Positions 22,920 to 44,582 of a stretch of DNA of 64,000 nt are shown piece by piece (position 1 is the stretch's first letter; the number at the start of each line of letters is the position of its first letter). The position numbers and the translations under genes are program-made. The notes below the pieces were generated by a model, which was given only the letters and a program-made list of their open reading frames with translations, did no database searches and was not told where the DNA came from. Source of the stretch: Actinostola sp. cb2023. Lineage: Eukaryota; Cnidaria; Anthozoa; Actiniaria; Actinostolidae. Where the stretch lies: positions 651,501 to 715,500 of the forward strand of contig JAUJYZ010000630.1 of the NCBI GenBank assembly GCA_033675265.1, given 5' to 3'.

Positions 22920-24555
22920 GATTCAGTGTTCTGTGTAGGCAGACATGTGCTGTTGCCTGTGTAAATGCTCTACGTAGTACTAAGTCACGTGACTGATGGT
23001 CGATGACAGTATAGCGCTGATTGGCTTTTAACGGAGTACTTTACATGCTTGTAGTGTCAGTTAAGTGTTTTGTGTAGGCAATGATATGCTCTACGTAGCA
23101 TAGTACTATGTCACGTGACTGATGGTCGATGACATTCTAGCGCTGATTGGCTTTTAACGGAGTACTTTACATGCTTGTATTGTCAGTTAAGTGTTTTGTG
23201 TAGGCAATGATATGCTCTACGTAGCATAGTACTATGTCACGTGACTGATGGTCGATGACATTCTAGCGCTGATTGGCTTTTAACGGAGTACTTTACATGC
23301 TTGTATTGTCAGTTAAGTGTTTTGTGTAGGCAATGATATGCTCTACGTAGCATAGTACTATGTAACGGAGTACTTTACATGCTTGTATTGTCAGTTAAGT
23401 GTTTTGTGTAGGCAATGATATGCTCTACGTGTACTAAGTCACGTGACTGATGGTCGATGACATTCTAGCGCTGATTGGCTTTTAACGGAGTACTTTACAT
23501 GCTTGTATTGTCAGTTAAGTGTTTTGTGTAGGCAATGATATGCTCTACGTAGCATAGTACTATGTCACGTGACTGATGGTCGATGACATTCTAGCGCTGA
23601 TTGGCTTTTAACGGAGTACTTTACATGCTTGTATTGTCAGTTAAGTGTTTTGTGTAGGCAATGATATGCTCTACGTAGCATAGTACTATGGTCGTCACGT
23701 GACTGATGGTCGATGACATTCTAGCGCTGATGATATGCTACTTTACTATGTCACGTGACTGATGGTCGATGACAACGGAGTACTTTACATGCTTGTATTG
23801 TCAGTTAAGTGTTTTGTGTAGGCAATGATATGCTCTACGTAGCATAGTACTATGTCACGTGACTGATGGTCGATGACATTCTAGCGCTGATTGGCTTTTA
23901 ACGGAGTACTTTACATGCTTGTATTGTCAGTTAAGTGTTTTGTGTAGGCAATGATATGCTCTACGTAGTACTAAGTCACGTGACTGATGGTCGATGACAT
24001 TCTAGCGCTGATTGGCTTTTAACGGAGTACTTTACATGCTTGTATTGTCAGTTAAGTGTTTTGTGTAGGCAATGATATGCTCTACGTAGCATAGTACTAT
24101 GTCACGTGACTGATGGTCGATGACATTCTAGCGCTGATTGGCTTTTAACGGAGTACTTTACATGCTTGTATTGTCAGTTAAGTGTTTTGTGTAGGCAATG
24201 ATATGCTCTACGTAGTACTAAGTCACGTGACTGATGGTCGATGACATTCTAGCGCTGATTGGCTTTTAACGGAGTACTTTACATGCTTGTATTGTCAGTT
24301 AAGTGTTTTGTGTAGGCAATGATATGCTCTACGTAGCATAGTACTATGTCACGTGACTGATGGTCGATGACATTCTAGCGCTGATTGGCTTTTAACGGAG
24401 TACTTTACATGCTTGTATTGTCAGTTAAGTGTTTTGTGTAGGCAATGATATGCTCTACGTAGCATAGTACTATGTCACGTGACTGATGGTCGATCACATT
24501 CTAGCGCTGATTGGCTTTTAACGGAGTACTTTACATGCTTGTATTGTCAGTTGGT
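22920..24555. repeat. 126-bp minisatellite overlapping the stop codon of receptor A
   Basis: About 13 units of 126 bp, with some internally deleted (one is about 82 bp). The core includes ctctacgtagcatagtact, cacgtgactgatggtcgat and acggagtactttacatgc. The first unit contains the last codons of receptor A (TDNTSM and stop), and every other unit keeps a copy of that segment (tgcttgtattgtcagtt). The array therefore arose from the end of the coding exon. Confidence 0.95.
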
Positions 24556-25241
24556 TCTAGTACAAAGTACTCGTGGGCATCTGTTATTGGATCATCTGCG
24601 GACATCCCTGGCATGAATTCCACCGTCACTTGTGCGCCATCTGCTGGCAAAGTGTATTCTTTATTAGTCTCTACCGGGGGATTGTCGTAATCTGACGATT
24701 CATTAGTCGGGTAGTCAGTGTCAGTGGCAGTGGCCTGTGGTGGATTGTCGTAGTCGCCGCATGATTCTGTTGCATCGGTTGATGGATTTTCGTAATCAAA
24801 GGCTTCATTCTGCTCGCCGTTAGGATAAGAGATTGGCGGCAATGGCGGAGGCGTTGGTTCTGTTGAATTAATAATCAGGATAAATAAAGCCATAAGTTTT
24901 AATAAATAGATGCATTTTTCTGTGGTTCGGCGTTACCAACCGAAAGAAACGTGTGAACGGCCAGAGGTCCACTCACATGCAAGTCCGTCCTTCGCAGCCG
25001 ATTTTAGTGTCGTCACGCTACGTTCCTTGCGTGTGGAGCGAGCGAGCGTTGCGTGATGACACTAATTTAAGATGAAAAACGACTCATAGAACATGCAGTG
25101 GTCGCTTGCGCATGCGCGACAGGGGCGGATCCAGGATTGTTTTAGGGGGGGGGGGGGGGGGGCAAACGTATACTAAGCATAAAAAACAATCAATAAATAA
25201 AATAAATCATTTGAACCTCAGGTATGACATGGGGGTTCGGA

Positions 25242-25272
<31 letters not shown>

Positions 25273-27129
25273 GACCCCTCCCCCGACCCTCCCCCTGGAT
25301 CCGCCACTGCGCGAGGTGCATGGTCATTCCTTCATATCCTGATAAAACAGCCAATAATATTGACAGACGTATTACCTGCAATAGTCCTGGTAAGTTCATT
25401 CAGAGGTTGGTACGATGGTTCCATTCCTGGAATTCCAGGTAGAGGATCCAATTTGGATCTCCTTGTGAAGTTATCGTTGGTTGGATCGCAGTAAGTAGGG
25501 TTGTCTGAGAAAGAAAGGTATACATGTTAGACAAGTACTGACTGCATGGCAATCATTCCCTGGAGATTAAAAGTACAACTACACAGCGGCCATGTTGGTG
25601 GTACCAACAAGAGAAGGCTAATGATGAATGCTTTTTTATCGGGAACCAAATTAACATGGCCGTGCATGACATCACGTGCAACTCAGCAATCGGGGCACTA
25701 AAGCCCCATTTATATACACGACAATATTTTTTGGGCACGGCACTCCTAACCCAGTTTAGGCGGCACAATTCACGAGTGCCGTACGCGTGCTAAAAAAAGG
25801 CACTCGTACCTAAAGTTAGCAGTGCCGTGCCCAAAAATATTGTCGTGTAGATGGGGCAGCTGTTACGCGATCGATCAACTATCCTTGGTAGAGTGGAAGG
25901 AGATACAGGTAGGCTAATATCGATCAAGACTACTTGATTCATAATTCTTTGGAGTATAAACTAACGAATCACAATATAAATCACTGAATCGCTCACCAAA
26001 GTCTGGGTTTGTTTCAGGTAGCTCTGCATAGACAGGATCCTGCACAAAACACATCATTGTCAGTAAAATACACTCAAATCTACGCGACAAGACCGAAAGG
26101 GAGCATGGGTAATTATGATTATTTGTTTGTTTTCTATCACCATGACTACTGCCAATGACGGAACTTCCAATGAAGGTATAGCGTGCGTTTCTCCCAGTGA
26201 GGAGTGTGATACAGTTTTATTTGCAGGAATACTTTGTATTAAGTTATACAAACCTGGTAGTTTTCAATGTCGGCATCTGTAATTACGTAGATACAAAAGA
26301 CACGCATTAGTAAAAAAATACAACCTCGCCGATAAAATGGCGGATCAGTACTTTTACCAGAATCCTTTGCGCGCATAAACCACATATACCTCGTAGAAAC
26401 TACAGAACAGAGAGTTTTTAAGACTTTAAGATGTGCAATTAAAAGTGTGATGCTGTTTCCAGCTCTACTTATGTGAAAGTATCAGAGAAGATGAAGATGT
26501 GAGGAGCTGGTACCAACTAACTGATTTAGGTTCGCAAAGGATTGTGGTAATATGTATGGCGGCCATCTTTGTTCTGTACAGTGGATTTATTGACTGGCAA
26601 ACATTGAAATAAAAATAAAATTAAAGAATAAACAAAACGAAAAAATAAATAAATACAGTAAAAAGATTGAAACAATTTTCATTCGTTTGATATATTCTTT
26701 CGTCGTTGCAAATTCCAGAAATGAAGCATATTAATAAAACTTTAATGCTCACCTGAATTGACTACTGGTTTGGATTCCTTTGATCTCCAGGACAGACTGA
26801 CAACAAACAAGTAAACAAACAAACAAATTAACAATGAACGATTGAACAAAGAAAGAATGAAGATAATTCACCGTACAGAAAAACATGGCGGCTGCACATT
26901 TTACCCACAATCCTTTGCGAACCTAAATCAGTACCACTGACATCTACAGACTTACTGACACGGTTCCATAAATAAAGCAGGTAACAGCTTCATACTCGCA
27001 AATTTTGATGTTCTTAAAGCTCTCTGTTGCGATGGTTTCTGAAATGTTTTAGTTGTTTGGCGCGCAAAGGATTGTGGTATAATATAAAGCCGCCATCTTG
27101 TTCGTGCATGCACGTACAGTGTATTTAAC

Positions 27130-27199
<70 letters not shown>

Positions 27200-29708
27200 T
27201 TATCACTTATATAGCGCGCAAAATTACTAAGCGAATACTGCATTAATTACAAGCAAAGTATGCATGCTGAAACAGTTTAAATACCATGTCTTTCGTCTCC
27301 GGTATACCACAACGAGCAGGATCAAGATGCAAATCAATGCGACAATTCCTCCAATGACACCAAGGGACGTACCAACCGCACTGCTACTCGATTGCTCATT
27401 AGACTTTGGATCGCCAAGCTGCTGGTCACTTGAGTTGGACGACTGAAAAACAAACAGCTAGACTTGTCATGGCCTACATAGCTTGGTGGTTTTTAGGGGT
27501 TTGGGGCGAGGAGAAAGGGGAGGGGCGAAGGGGAAGAGAAGAAGATTAAAACCCGCCAAGGTACGCACACTAGACTTGTCTGAAATGACATCTCGTGTGT
27601 AATAACAATAAAATATCCCCAGCAGTTCATTGGCGCTTTACATGAAATAAACTGATCGAATTACATGCAGTAATCAAACTAAATAAATGTTACTAACATA
27701 TGTTGCAACAGAATAGAAGTCATTGTTGGTATTTACTTTTTCTGTTGGTTTCTGAGTCGTCGATTTTGGTGGAGTTTTCGTAGGTTCTCTACCGTCTCCC
27801 GACTGACCATCTTTTACGCTGACCGACGTAGTTATAGCCGGTGGAGTTGTTATAGGTTGCTGTGGTGTTTTCCTATCGTCTACAATAGAATTAAAGACAT
27901 CAAAAACAATACTCAACTCTCGTTCAAATAGTGTAAGCGAACGAGAAGAAATAGAACTGAGAAGAAAAACAAGAAATGAGATGATGATGATGAGGATTAA
28001 TCAGGATGAGGATGAGGATGATGACGTGTAAACGAAAGAAAAGAAATAGAATAGAAGAAGAAAAAAGAAATAATAATAATAATAATAAGATGATCGATGA
28101 TGATCGATGATGATGACGATGCACTAGCTGCAATTATTTTTCTCTTCGCCTGCGTTTGTACGTACGTTGGCTAGCGGTTTTTCACTATCAGGCTTCGCCG
28201 CTCGATTTATTGAGAGTAAATAAAGAAATAATGACGATTGCTACCGGCATGAATAAAAACGTATGGAGTAATTAAACGACGTATACACTCAAAGTGAAAT
28301 TGTGTCTGTACTCACATGTATGTGTGCCGTTAATCTTGGCCAACAGACACCCTATATGATGCTTGTCTTTACAGTATAAAGACACTCTTATCAGCAGACC
28401 TGCATACTGAGCGTCCAACTTTCTATTCCACTGAAACGACAAATATTATAAAGTATATACCCGTATTTATTTTACTTTGGCCGATAATTAACTATAGGAA
28501 AAACAGGATGAAAGTCAGTCCGAATAGTTGCATTGTAACTTTCAACCTGTTTTTCCTTAAGTTATCGGATGGACATGGTTTTTAATTAGCCATGTAAGCT
28601 GTAGCTCAAAGAAGAGTTGGAATTAATTGGAGCGTCGCATATCGGAGGACTGGAGTTTGACCAAGACTAGTAAAGACCCTTTGCGCGCATAGATCACTAT
28701 CTGGCTTCATAGAAAATTTAGAACAGAGAGAAACCGCGGCAAATCTTGCAAGTGCGAAGCTGTCACTGTGCGTTATTAATTCATGTAAACGTGTCAGAAT
28801 GTTTACTAGATCTTAGTGGAACTGATTTAGGTTCGCAAAGGATTACTGGGTAAAACGTACACCAGTCATCTTGCTCTGTACGTATAGTACATTTCACTTA
28901 TTCTCTTGTTTTATATTCATTTTGTACCTGCAGAAAAGTGAGATCCTTTATATCATGCGTCGGTCCACCAACAGTGTTGTGACCAACAGTGAATATGTCG
29001 CCATGTCCTACAATCCACGCGTCTTGTGCGTTTAGGTATTGCCATTGATCGACGATCACATCGTCATCACAGTCGATACGGACATGACTTGTGAACTTCG
29101 CCTTGCCTGATGCTTGTTCGGTGAGTAGAAGTACTTCAAGTGGCACGTTGTCTGGTCGGATACTGAACGAGCAGTCTGTAGATGAAGCCGTATGATTATT
29201 AAAACAAGCATTTGGTCTATAAGTGTTCTGTCAGAAGTAAACAGGAAGACATAAAATATTACAGTCAAACAAGCATTAGTCAAGAGGCGATAGAGTTCTT
29301 AGAGCATCAATACGGCCTTGTAAGTAGTCTGTAGAAGAAGTTATGATTATATAAACAAGCATTTAGTCTATAAGTGTTCTGTCAGACGCAAACAGGAAGA
29401 CATCAAATATTACAGTCAAACAAGCATAATTAAGAGGCGATAGAGTGCTTAGAGCATCAATACGCCCTTGTATGTAGTCTGTAGAAAAAGTTATGGTATA
29501 TAAACAAGCATTTAGTCTATAAGTGTTCTGTCAGACGCAAACAGGAAGACATCAAATATTACAGTCAAACAAGCATTAGTCAAGAGGCGATAGAGTTCTT
29601 AGAGCATCAATACGGCCTTGTAAGTAGTCTGTAGAAGAAGTTATGATTATATAAACAAGCATTTAGTCTATAAGTGTTCTGTCAGACGCAAACAGGAAGA
29701 CATCAAAT

Positions 29709-29744
<36 letters not shown>

Positions 29745-31161
29745 TACAGTCAAACAAGCATAATTAAGAGGCGATAGAGTGCTTAGAGCATCAATACGCC
29801 CTTGTAAGTAGTCTGTAGAAAAAGTTATGATTATATAAACAAGCATTTAGTCTATAAGTGTTCTGTCAGACGCAAACAGGAAGACATCAAATATTACAGT
29901 CAAACAAGCATAATTAAGAGGCGATAGAGTGCTTAGAGCATCAATACGCCCTTGTACAAGTAGTCTGTAGAAGAAGTTATGATTATATAAACAAGCATTT
30001 AGTCTATAAGTGTTCTGTCAGAAGTAAACAGGAAGACATAAAATATTACAGTCAAACAAGCATTAGTCAAGAGGCGATAGAGTGCTTAGAGCATCAATAC
30101 GCCCTTGTATGTGTTGCGTACAGCAAATTTATTCATCTCAATTTCAAACACTACTTTAATCCATAATAATTGACAAAACTCACTAGATGTAGGTTCCTAT
30201 AAACGAAGGAAAACGTGATTACAAATAAATTGTCAAGGAGAATGTCCATGAATACAAAAATACTTACGAAAGGTTGAGGGAAAAAGTCAATGTCTATCCG
30301 TATGAAACTCAGAGCCAGAATGCTAATTTAAACGATGTACAGTAGATAAACTAGAAAAAATTTAAATACTAACAATGGAAAAGTAACAAAAGACGAAAAC
30401 AATGACGGCCTAAGGACTAACTAAGTACAAAGAACAAAAACTAAAGTAAACGAAATACCATTAACAGTATGTAGTCTGTAGAAAAAGTTATGATTATATA
30501 AAAAAGCATTTAGTCTATAAGTGTTCTGTCAGACGCAAACAAGGAAGACATGAAATATTACAGCAAACAAGCATTAGTCAAGAGGCGATAGAGTGCTTAG
30601 AGCATCAATACGCCCTTGTATGTAGTCTGTAGAAAAAGTTATGATTATATATAAAAAAGCATTTAGTCTATAAATGTTCTGTCAGACGCAAACAAGGAAG
30701 ACATGAAATATTACAGTCAAACAAGCATTAGTCAAGAGGCGATAGAGTGCTTAGAGCATCAATACGCCCTTGTATGTAGTCTGTAGAAAAAGTTATGATT
30801 ATATAAAAAAGCATTTAGTCTATAAGTGTTCTGTCAGACGCAAACAAGGAAGACATGAAATATTACAGCAAACAAGCATTAGTCAAGAGGCGATAGAGTG
30901 CTTAGAGCATCAATACGCCATTGTACTAGTCTGTAGAAAAAGTTATGATTATATAAAAAAGCATTTAGTCTTTACGTGTTCTGTCAGAAGTAAACAGGAA
31001 GACATAAAATATTACAGTCAAACAAGCTTTAGTCAAGAGGCGATAGAGTTCTTAGAGCATCAATACGGCCTTGTAAGTAGTCTGTAGAAGAAGTTATGAT
31101 TATATAAACAAGCATTTAGTCTATAAGTGTTCTGTCAGACGCAAACAGGAAGACATCAAAT

Positions 31162-31200
<39 letters not shown>

Positions 31201-34200
31201 TACAGTCAAACAAGCATAATTAAGAGGCGATAGAGTGCTTAGAGCATCAATACGCCCTTGTAAGTAGTCTGTAGAAAAAGTTATGATTATATAAACAAGC
31301 ATTTAGTCTATAAGTGTTCTGTCAGACGCAAACAGGAAGACATCAAATATTACAGTCAAACAAGCATAATTAAGAGGCGATAGAGTGCTTAGAGCATCAA
31401 TACGCCCTTGTACAAGTAGTCTGTAGAAGAAGTTATGATTATATAAACAAGCATTTAGTCTATAAGTGTTCTGTCAGAAGTAAACAGGAAGACATAAAAT
31501 ATTACAGTCAAACAAGCATTAGTCAAGAGGCGATAGAGTGCTTAGAGCATCAATACGCCCTTGTATGTGTTGCGTACAGCAAAGTCTGTAGAACTACTTT
31601 AATCCATAATTGACAAAACTCATAGATGTAGGTTCCTATAAACGAAGGAAAAAGCATTTAGTCTATAAATTGTCAAGGAGTTCTGTCTTACGAAAGGTTG
31701 AGGGAAAAAACATCCGTATGGAAGAACATAAAATAGTTACTAGTCAAACAAGCATTAGTCAAGAGGCGATAGAGTGCTTAGAGCATCAATACGCCCTTGT
31801 ATGTAGTCTGTAGAAAAAGTTATGGTATATAAACAAGCATTTAGTCTATAAGTGTTCTGTCAGACGCAAACAAGGAAGACATGAAATATTACAGCAAACC
31901 GCGCATTAGTCAAGAGGCGATAGAGTGCTTAGAACATCAATACGCCCTTGTACTAGTCTGTAGAAAAAGCTATGATTATATAACAAGCATTTAGTCTATA
32001 AGTGTTATGTCAGACGCAAACAGGAAGACATGAAATATTACAGTCAAACAAGCATTAGTCAAGAGGCGATAGAGTGCTTAGAGCATCAATACGCCCTTGT
32101 ATGTAGTCTGTAGAAAAAGTTATGATTATATAAAAAAGCATTTAGTCTATACTTGTTCTGTCAGACGCAAACAAGGAAGACATGAAATATAAATATTACA
32201 GTCAAACAAGCATTAGTCAAGAGGCGATATCTAGAGTTCTTAGAGCATCAATACGCCCTTGTAAGTAGTCTGTAGAAGAAGTTATGATTATATAAACAAG
32301 CATTCAGTCTATAAGTGTTATGTCAGACGCAAACAGGAAGACATAAAATATTACAGTCAAACAAGCATTTAGTCAAGAGGCGATATAGAGTACTTAGCTA
32401 GAGGATCAATTATGATTGTATTAAACAAGCATTAGTCATTACAAGATGCAATAGAGTGCATGCTTAGAGCGCCAATACGCCCTTCTGAGTCGGTTCAAAA
32501 GTAAACAAGAATAAATATAAACTATCTGCACTAGCGTTCCTATCTTAGTAAGACTGGATAAAACTAAGTTGATGCTATTATTATGCCATAAATATATCCA
32601 CTGGATAAGGATTTATCAAGCGGCGAATAGTGCTATCCATGCACTCTATGAACAACTGAGGCAGGCTGAGAAGACTGTGAGGTAACCGACTAAAAATAAA
32701 TTCTACAAAATCACGGAATACGCATGACGTACAATTCGAGATGAATTGATCAAATAAAATATCTACAAAATCCGTATTTGTTTTCTTCAAGATCAACATG
32801 ATATCGACTGCTTGAAATTCTCTGGTCCATCATCAATCAACACACTGACGTCATTCATGTAGTTGCTCCACATGCAAATATATATCACAATAGACCCTTT
32901 GCAGGATTACGATCACGTGGTTGTACTGACTGGCAAAAAAATCTGACTTTATTTATTTGAAGAATCGTACATGATATCAGTAGTGACAGTTCTCAATCAT
33001 TGGCATGTGACTGTAAACTGCAAAGGGCCTATTTGTACCACTTAATTACAAATGATGTAGGAACTGCTTGTCATTGTTTATGTGATAGGTTCTAAGCCTT
33101 TAGCAAATCTTCTCGCACAGCAAAGTCATCATAAATGGGAACATGTCAACTATGTATCAAACGGGTTGATAAGGTCTGTAAGGACGAAACATGTTCCCAT
33201 TTTATGATGATTTTGCAATGCTGAAATAACCCGGCACTGCAATAAAGTTTATCTATCTTTTTTATCAATCTATCTAGCTATCTGTGCGTGAAGATTTTAT
33301 TTTTTTAATAACTTTATTTGTCACAAAAAAAATTAACATTATTAATTACCATTCGAAAAAAAAAAATATTTCAAAATACTTATTTACCTTCATATACTTA
33401 TTACAGTTGATTTACAAATACAGTAATATACCTGTAACTATAATGGTACTGATTTGCGGTACTCCCAGTGAGTGAAGATTTATTAAAGGTTTAGGGCTAA
33501 CAGCTAAATATGTCCAGTGACAAGAATTTCAAAATCTTTTGAAGTCCAATCAAGAAGAATTTCAACGAGATGTAGGAATAGGTACTGACCTATTTCTTGG
33601 TAACCCTCAGGCTGAAATCTGCATACCGCGAGCTTATTCAATGGTTAAATTAACAGATAATACGCGCAGATATTTCACGAGGTGTGTAGTACTGAGTAGA
33701 GCCCGTATTATCTCCAAACCATCGAATAAGGGATTTGTTTTATTCCACTTATTTGATTTGTTTATTTTTATGTCTTGGTTCGTTCAAGTTCGGCTGTTTT
33801 TGCTCTGTTTCTGCCGCGCGCTACTGTGTGATGCGCTGTCATTTACGTGTTTTCTTATGACGCAAGTGTGGACTTATAAATGAGAGAAAAAACTGCGGTT
33901 TTAATTAGCGCGGCTGTACTTTTACGAGTTTACTAGAAGGATATTCTGCGCAATAATGAAAGCAGAATGGTGTCAAAACGATACTCGAATCAACGATCAC
34001 TTTCGTGAGATATATTAATTTACTCGATTGTTGCGATATAAATCTGCATGTTTAATTTCATCGCTTTGCATTGAACTTCAAATTAATATTTAAATATTCC
34101 ACATCTTTAGATAATATTTTGTCAGCAACTGAATATCGAGTATCTTGCCATGCATCGTATTCTAAGTATCTTTATATAGTGCTTTTTAGCTGCTTAATTG

Positions 34201-34718
34201 TGTTTTTGTGTGTTTGTTTTGTGGCTGTAAACAATGCATTGAGTGCAGGTGGACCGATATATTGACGAAAGCAGTCATAGCTAGATATGTTATCATAGCT
34301 AGCGAACACTGACTAGTTCCCAACTGTAGAACAAACTACACGAACTGTTGCCGCTGTTTTCATTTGATATACTAGCCCATTCTAACTTATTCGAAGTTTT
34401 AAAATGTCTTAAAAGTTGAATTTGAATGTGAACAAACTTACTTGCTTTCGTCTGCTGTTCTGTATTTGGATTAGACTTGCATTCCCAGACTTTGACTAAG
34501 AAATTCGGCTGATTGTAGTTACACTTACACATGCAGCATGAACTAGAGCAGTGTGAATTGGAAGGACAGTCGCTAGAACTACAAGTTGGATTACTGAATG
34601 TGTCTTGATCGGAAACGTTATTAAGCCCGACACGGCGAACTACACGCACTGTCAGCGAACTAGCACCAAGTTTTAGAAGCAAGCATAACATTAGCATCAA
34701 ATACTGTGATCGATCCAT
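24531..34718 (-). CDS. Receptor A: type I membrane protein with novel ectodomain and NPxY/YDNP tail
   Basis: Ten exons rebuilt from splice sites: 34718-34442, 29175-28928, 28430-28316, 27879-27698, 27442-27285, 26796-26753, 26276-26254, 26039-25997, 25504-25376, 24859-24531. Phases 1-0-1-0-2-1-0-1-1 match gene B exactly; 515 aa. Order: signal peptide; eight-Cys module (C-x4-C-x5-C-x3-CC-x-C-x-C-x13-C); core domain (93-213) with VRIDCDD, DQWQYL, IFTV, LDAQYAGLLIRV and two further Cys; Thr/Pro/Ser stalk; TM about 301-320 then YRRRK. The tail has IENYQ, DPVYAEL (YxxL), DNPTY (NPxY, also YCDP), PSYQPL, a proline run PPPLPP, YENP, two YDNPP, and HEYFVL. I do not recognise the core domain; an immunoglobulin-like fold is possible but unproven. 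Likely a phosphotyrosine-signalling surface receptor. Intron 1 and the 3' end carry minisatellites. Confidence 0.85.
25121..25313. mobile_element. TIR element with ggggcggatccagg ends, receptor A intron 9
   Basis: The left end caggggcggatccaggatt pairs with the right end ccctggatccgccactgcg. Next to the left end is a run of G and before the right end a run of C, so the whole element can fold. Low-complexity Gly/Pro ORFs across it are artefacts. Confidence 0.85.
25695..25860. mobile_element. Foldback element, receptor A intron 8
   Basis: The outer ends cacgacaatattttttgggc and gcccaaaaatattgtcgtg pair, as do gcacggcactc and cagtgccgtgc. The cgtgtag/ctacacg end theme matches the elements at 16975-17316. 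Confidence 0.8.
26320..27125. mobile_element. Two copies of the gcgcgc/gccatctt MITE, receptor A introns 5 and 6
   Basis: Copy one (26320-26590, in intron 6) runs from aatggcggatcagtac and cctttgcgcgcataaacc to aggattgtggtaatatgta and ggccatctttgttctgtac. Copy two (about 26870-27125, in intron 5) has the opposite order, starting at gtacagaaaaacatggcgg. Exon 6 (26753-26796) lies between them. Confidence 0.8.
27130..27200. repeat. (AAT)n microsatellite, receptor A intron 5
   Basis: About 23 AAT units; the poly-leucine ORF on the minus strand is an artefact. Confidence 0.95.
28655..28895. mobile_element. gcgcgc/gccatctt MITE copy, receptor A intron 2
   Basis: Blocks aagaccctttgcgcgcatag, ttaggttcgcaaaggatta and tcatcttgctctgtac occur in family order just 3' of the exon 2 donor. 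Confidence 0.75.
29171..32500. repeat. 150-bp satellite array in receptor A intron 1, abutting exon 2
   Basis: About 20 units of 148-150 bp, with cores tagtctgtagaagaagttat, gtgttctgtcagacgcaaac and gaggcgatagagtgcttag. The first unit edge coincides with the exon 2 acceptor (gcagtctgtag at 29171-29181), and every unit repeats an acceptor-like ctgtag. Two units carry an identical (AAT)n insertion (about 29710 and 31160), and two blocks are followed by gtgttgcgtacagcaaa (about 30112 and 31567). This indicates a higher-order duplication of about 1.45 kb. A unique insert lies at about 30120-30470. Confidence 0.9.
32501..34441. other. Rest of receptor A intron 1
   Basis: AT-rich with no exon recognised. 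It holds an inverted-repeat element (about 32890-33035, ends atagaccctttgcag and ctgcaaagggcctat) and a hairpin (33117-33220, arms catcataaatgggaacatg and catgttcccattttatgatg). Confidence 0.5.
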
Positions 34719-36086
34719 TTTTTATCTTCTTTTTCTCGGAGTAAAACCGCGAGTGATCTTCTAAAAACTCCTGTAAACTTTTGCAAATTTTTGTCGTCAG
34801 TATTTCTATGTCGCATGAAGTTCTCGAGGTATTTGTTAGTCAGTAATACTGACGTAAGGGTTTTGTTTTTTGTTCAAAATATTTCATATTTCAATTATTG
34901 CCTATTGTCAAGTCTAAAAGCCCTGGGGTTATTGAAACAAGAAACATGGCTCTTATTGGACGGACGTAGTGAATTGGAAAGCATGCAACTACAGCTTTCA
35001 AAACACCCGGTAAACTGGTAGTTCCTTTAGTATCCATTTCTTGAGGTCTGAAGATCAGCGAAATGCATGGAAATCATTTTTGAGCTGAGAAATTAAAATA
35101 TATGCGAAGTATTTATAAAATAATACATTTGTGCCAAATTGAATTAATGCACGGATAGTCACATGATCAGTGACCTTGAACGCCATCATGACGTCATACC
35201 AATTACTCGCGCTTCATACGTAGCAAAGTTATTTTATCAGGGTGTTTGTCTGTATGGACATGCAAATACAGAGCTTGGGCTTCCTGTGTATTAAAAGTTG
35301 CTCAAATAATCTCAAATAATCTCAAATAATTATGTCAAAGTTTATTGCCATCTAAAGTATTATTATTTTATTATTATCTAGAATGTTTACAGTTCTCAAA
35401 TATATAACTGGACCTAGTGTTCAGGGAAGGAGAAGAGGTGAAAGAGTATAGAGCTTATCAATATGCTTTTTTTTTACAATTTTTTTTTTTACAAAAAGAG
35501 AAGAAATATGTAAACAATTCCAAAAAAGAAAACAAACAAACAAAAACAAATCAATGAAGATTTCGACCCCACCCGCGCTATCATCAGGTTAGTAGTCAAA
35601 GAGGGAGGGAACAATCGGATCCTAGGCCCACTAAATAACTGCCCCGCACCACTAGGCTATCGTACACGCTTGTTGATTTGGAGCTCGAGGACAAAATAAC
35701 CTAGTGTGTCTTGTGAATGGACTGTCTATTGTTGTGCAAATTACTATATGGTCCCGTGGCTCGCACTGAAACACAGCGCGTTCCAGCGCGTTAGAAGCAC
35801 ATGGCCTGTACCGATTTCCCCCCCTTTTTTTACTGTTTCTATTATTAATAATATTATTATTATTATTATAATTATAATAATTATTATTATAATTATTATT
35901 ATTTTTCATCAGAGGCCGGTCTAGGAATGTTACAAGTAAAAACTAATTTTCAAATGAGTTTCACTGTTTCTAAAAAGCATTTGAAGTTAGCTTGTCGTCC
36001 GGTACAGCTCTTCTAAAGCAAGACCATTATTATTCAGCATTACAATTAGCATCACGTGACTCAGAGTTGGAGTTAGTATTTTCAGC
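34719..36086. other. Intergenic region between receptors A and B
   Basis: It contains the presumed 5' flank of A and 3' flank of B, T and A runs near 35470-35550 and an AAT-type microsatellite (35840-35905). No coding exon or RNA gene recognised. Confidence 0.5.

Positions 36087-44582
<8,496 letters not shown>

Noticed and set aside
30770..31813. ORFs of 67-105 residues with QEAIE-LEHQY motifs
   Set aside because: They are on the plus strand inside the 150-bp satellite of receptor A intron 1; the repeat period makes them open.
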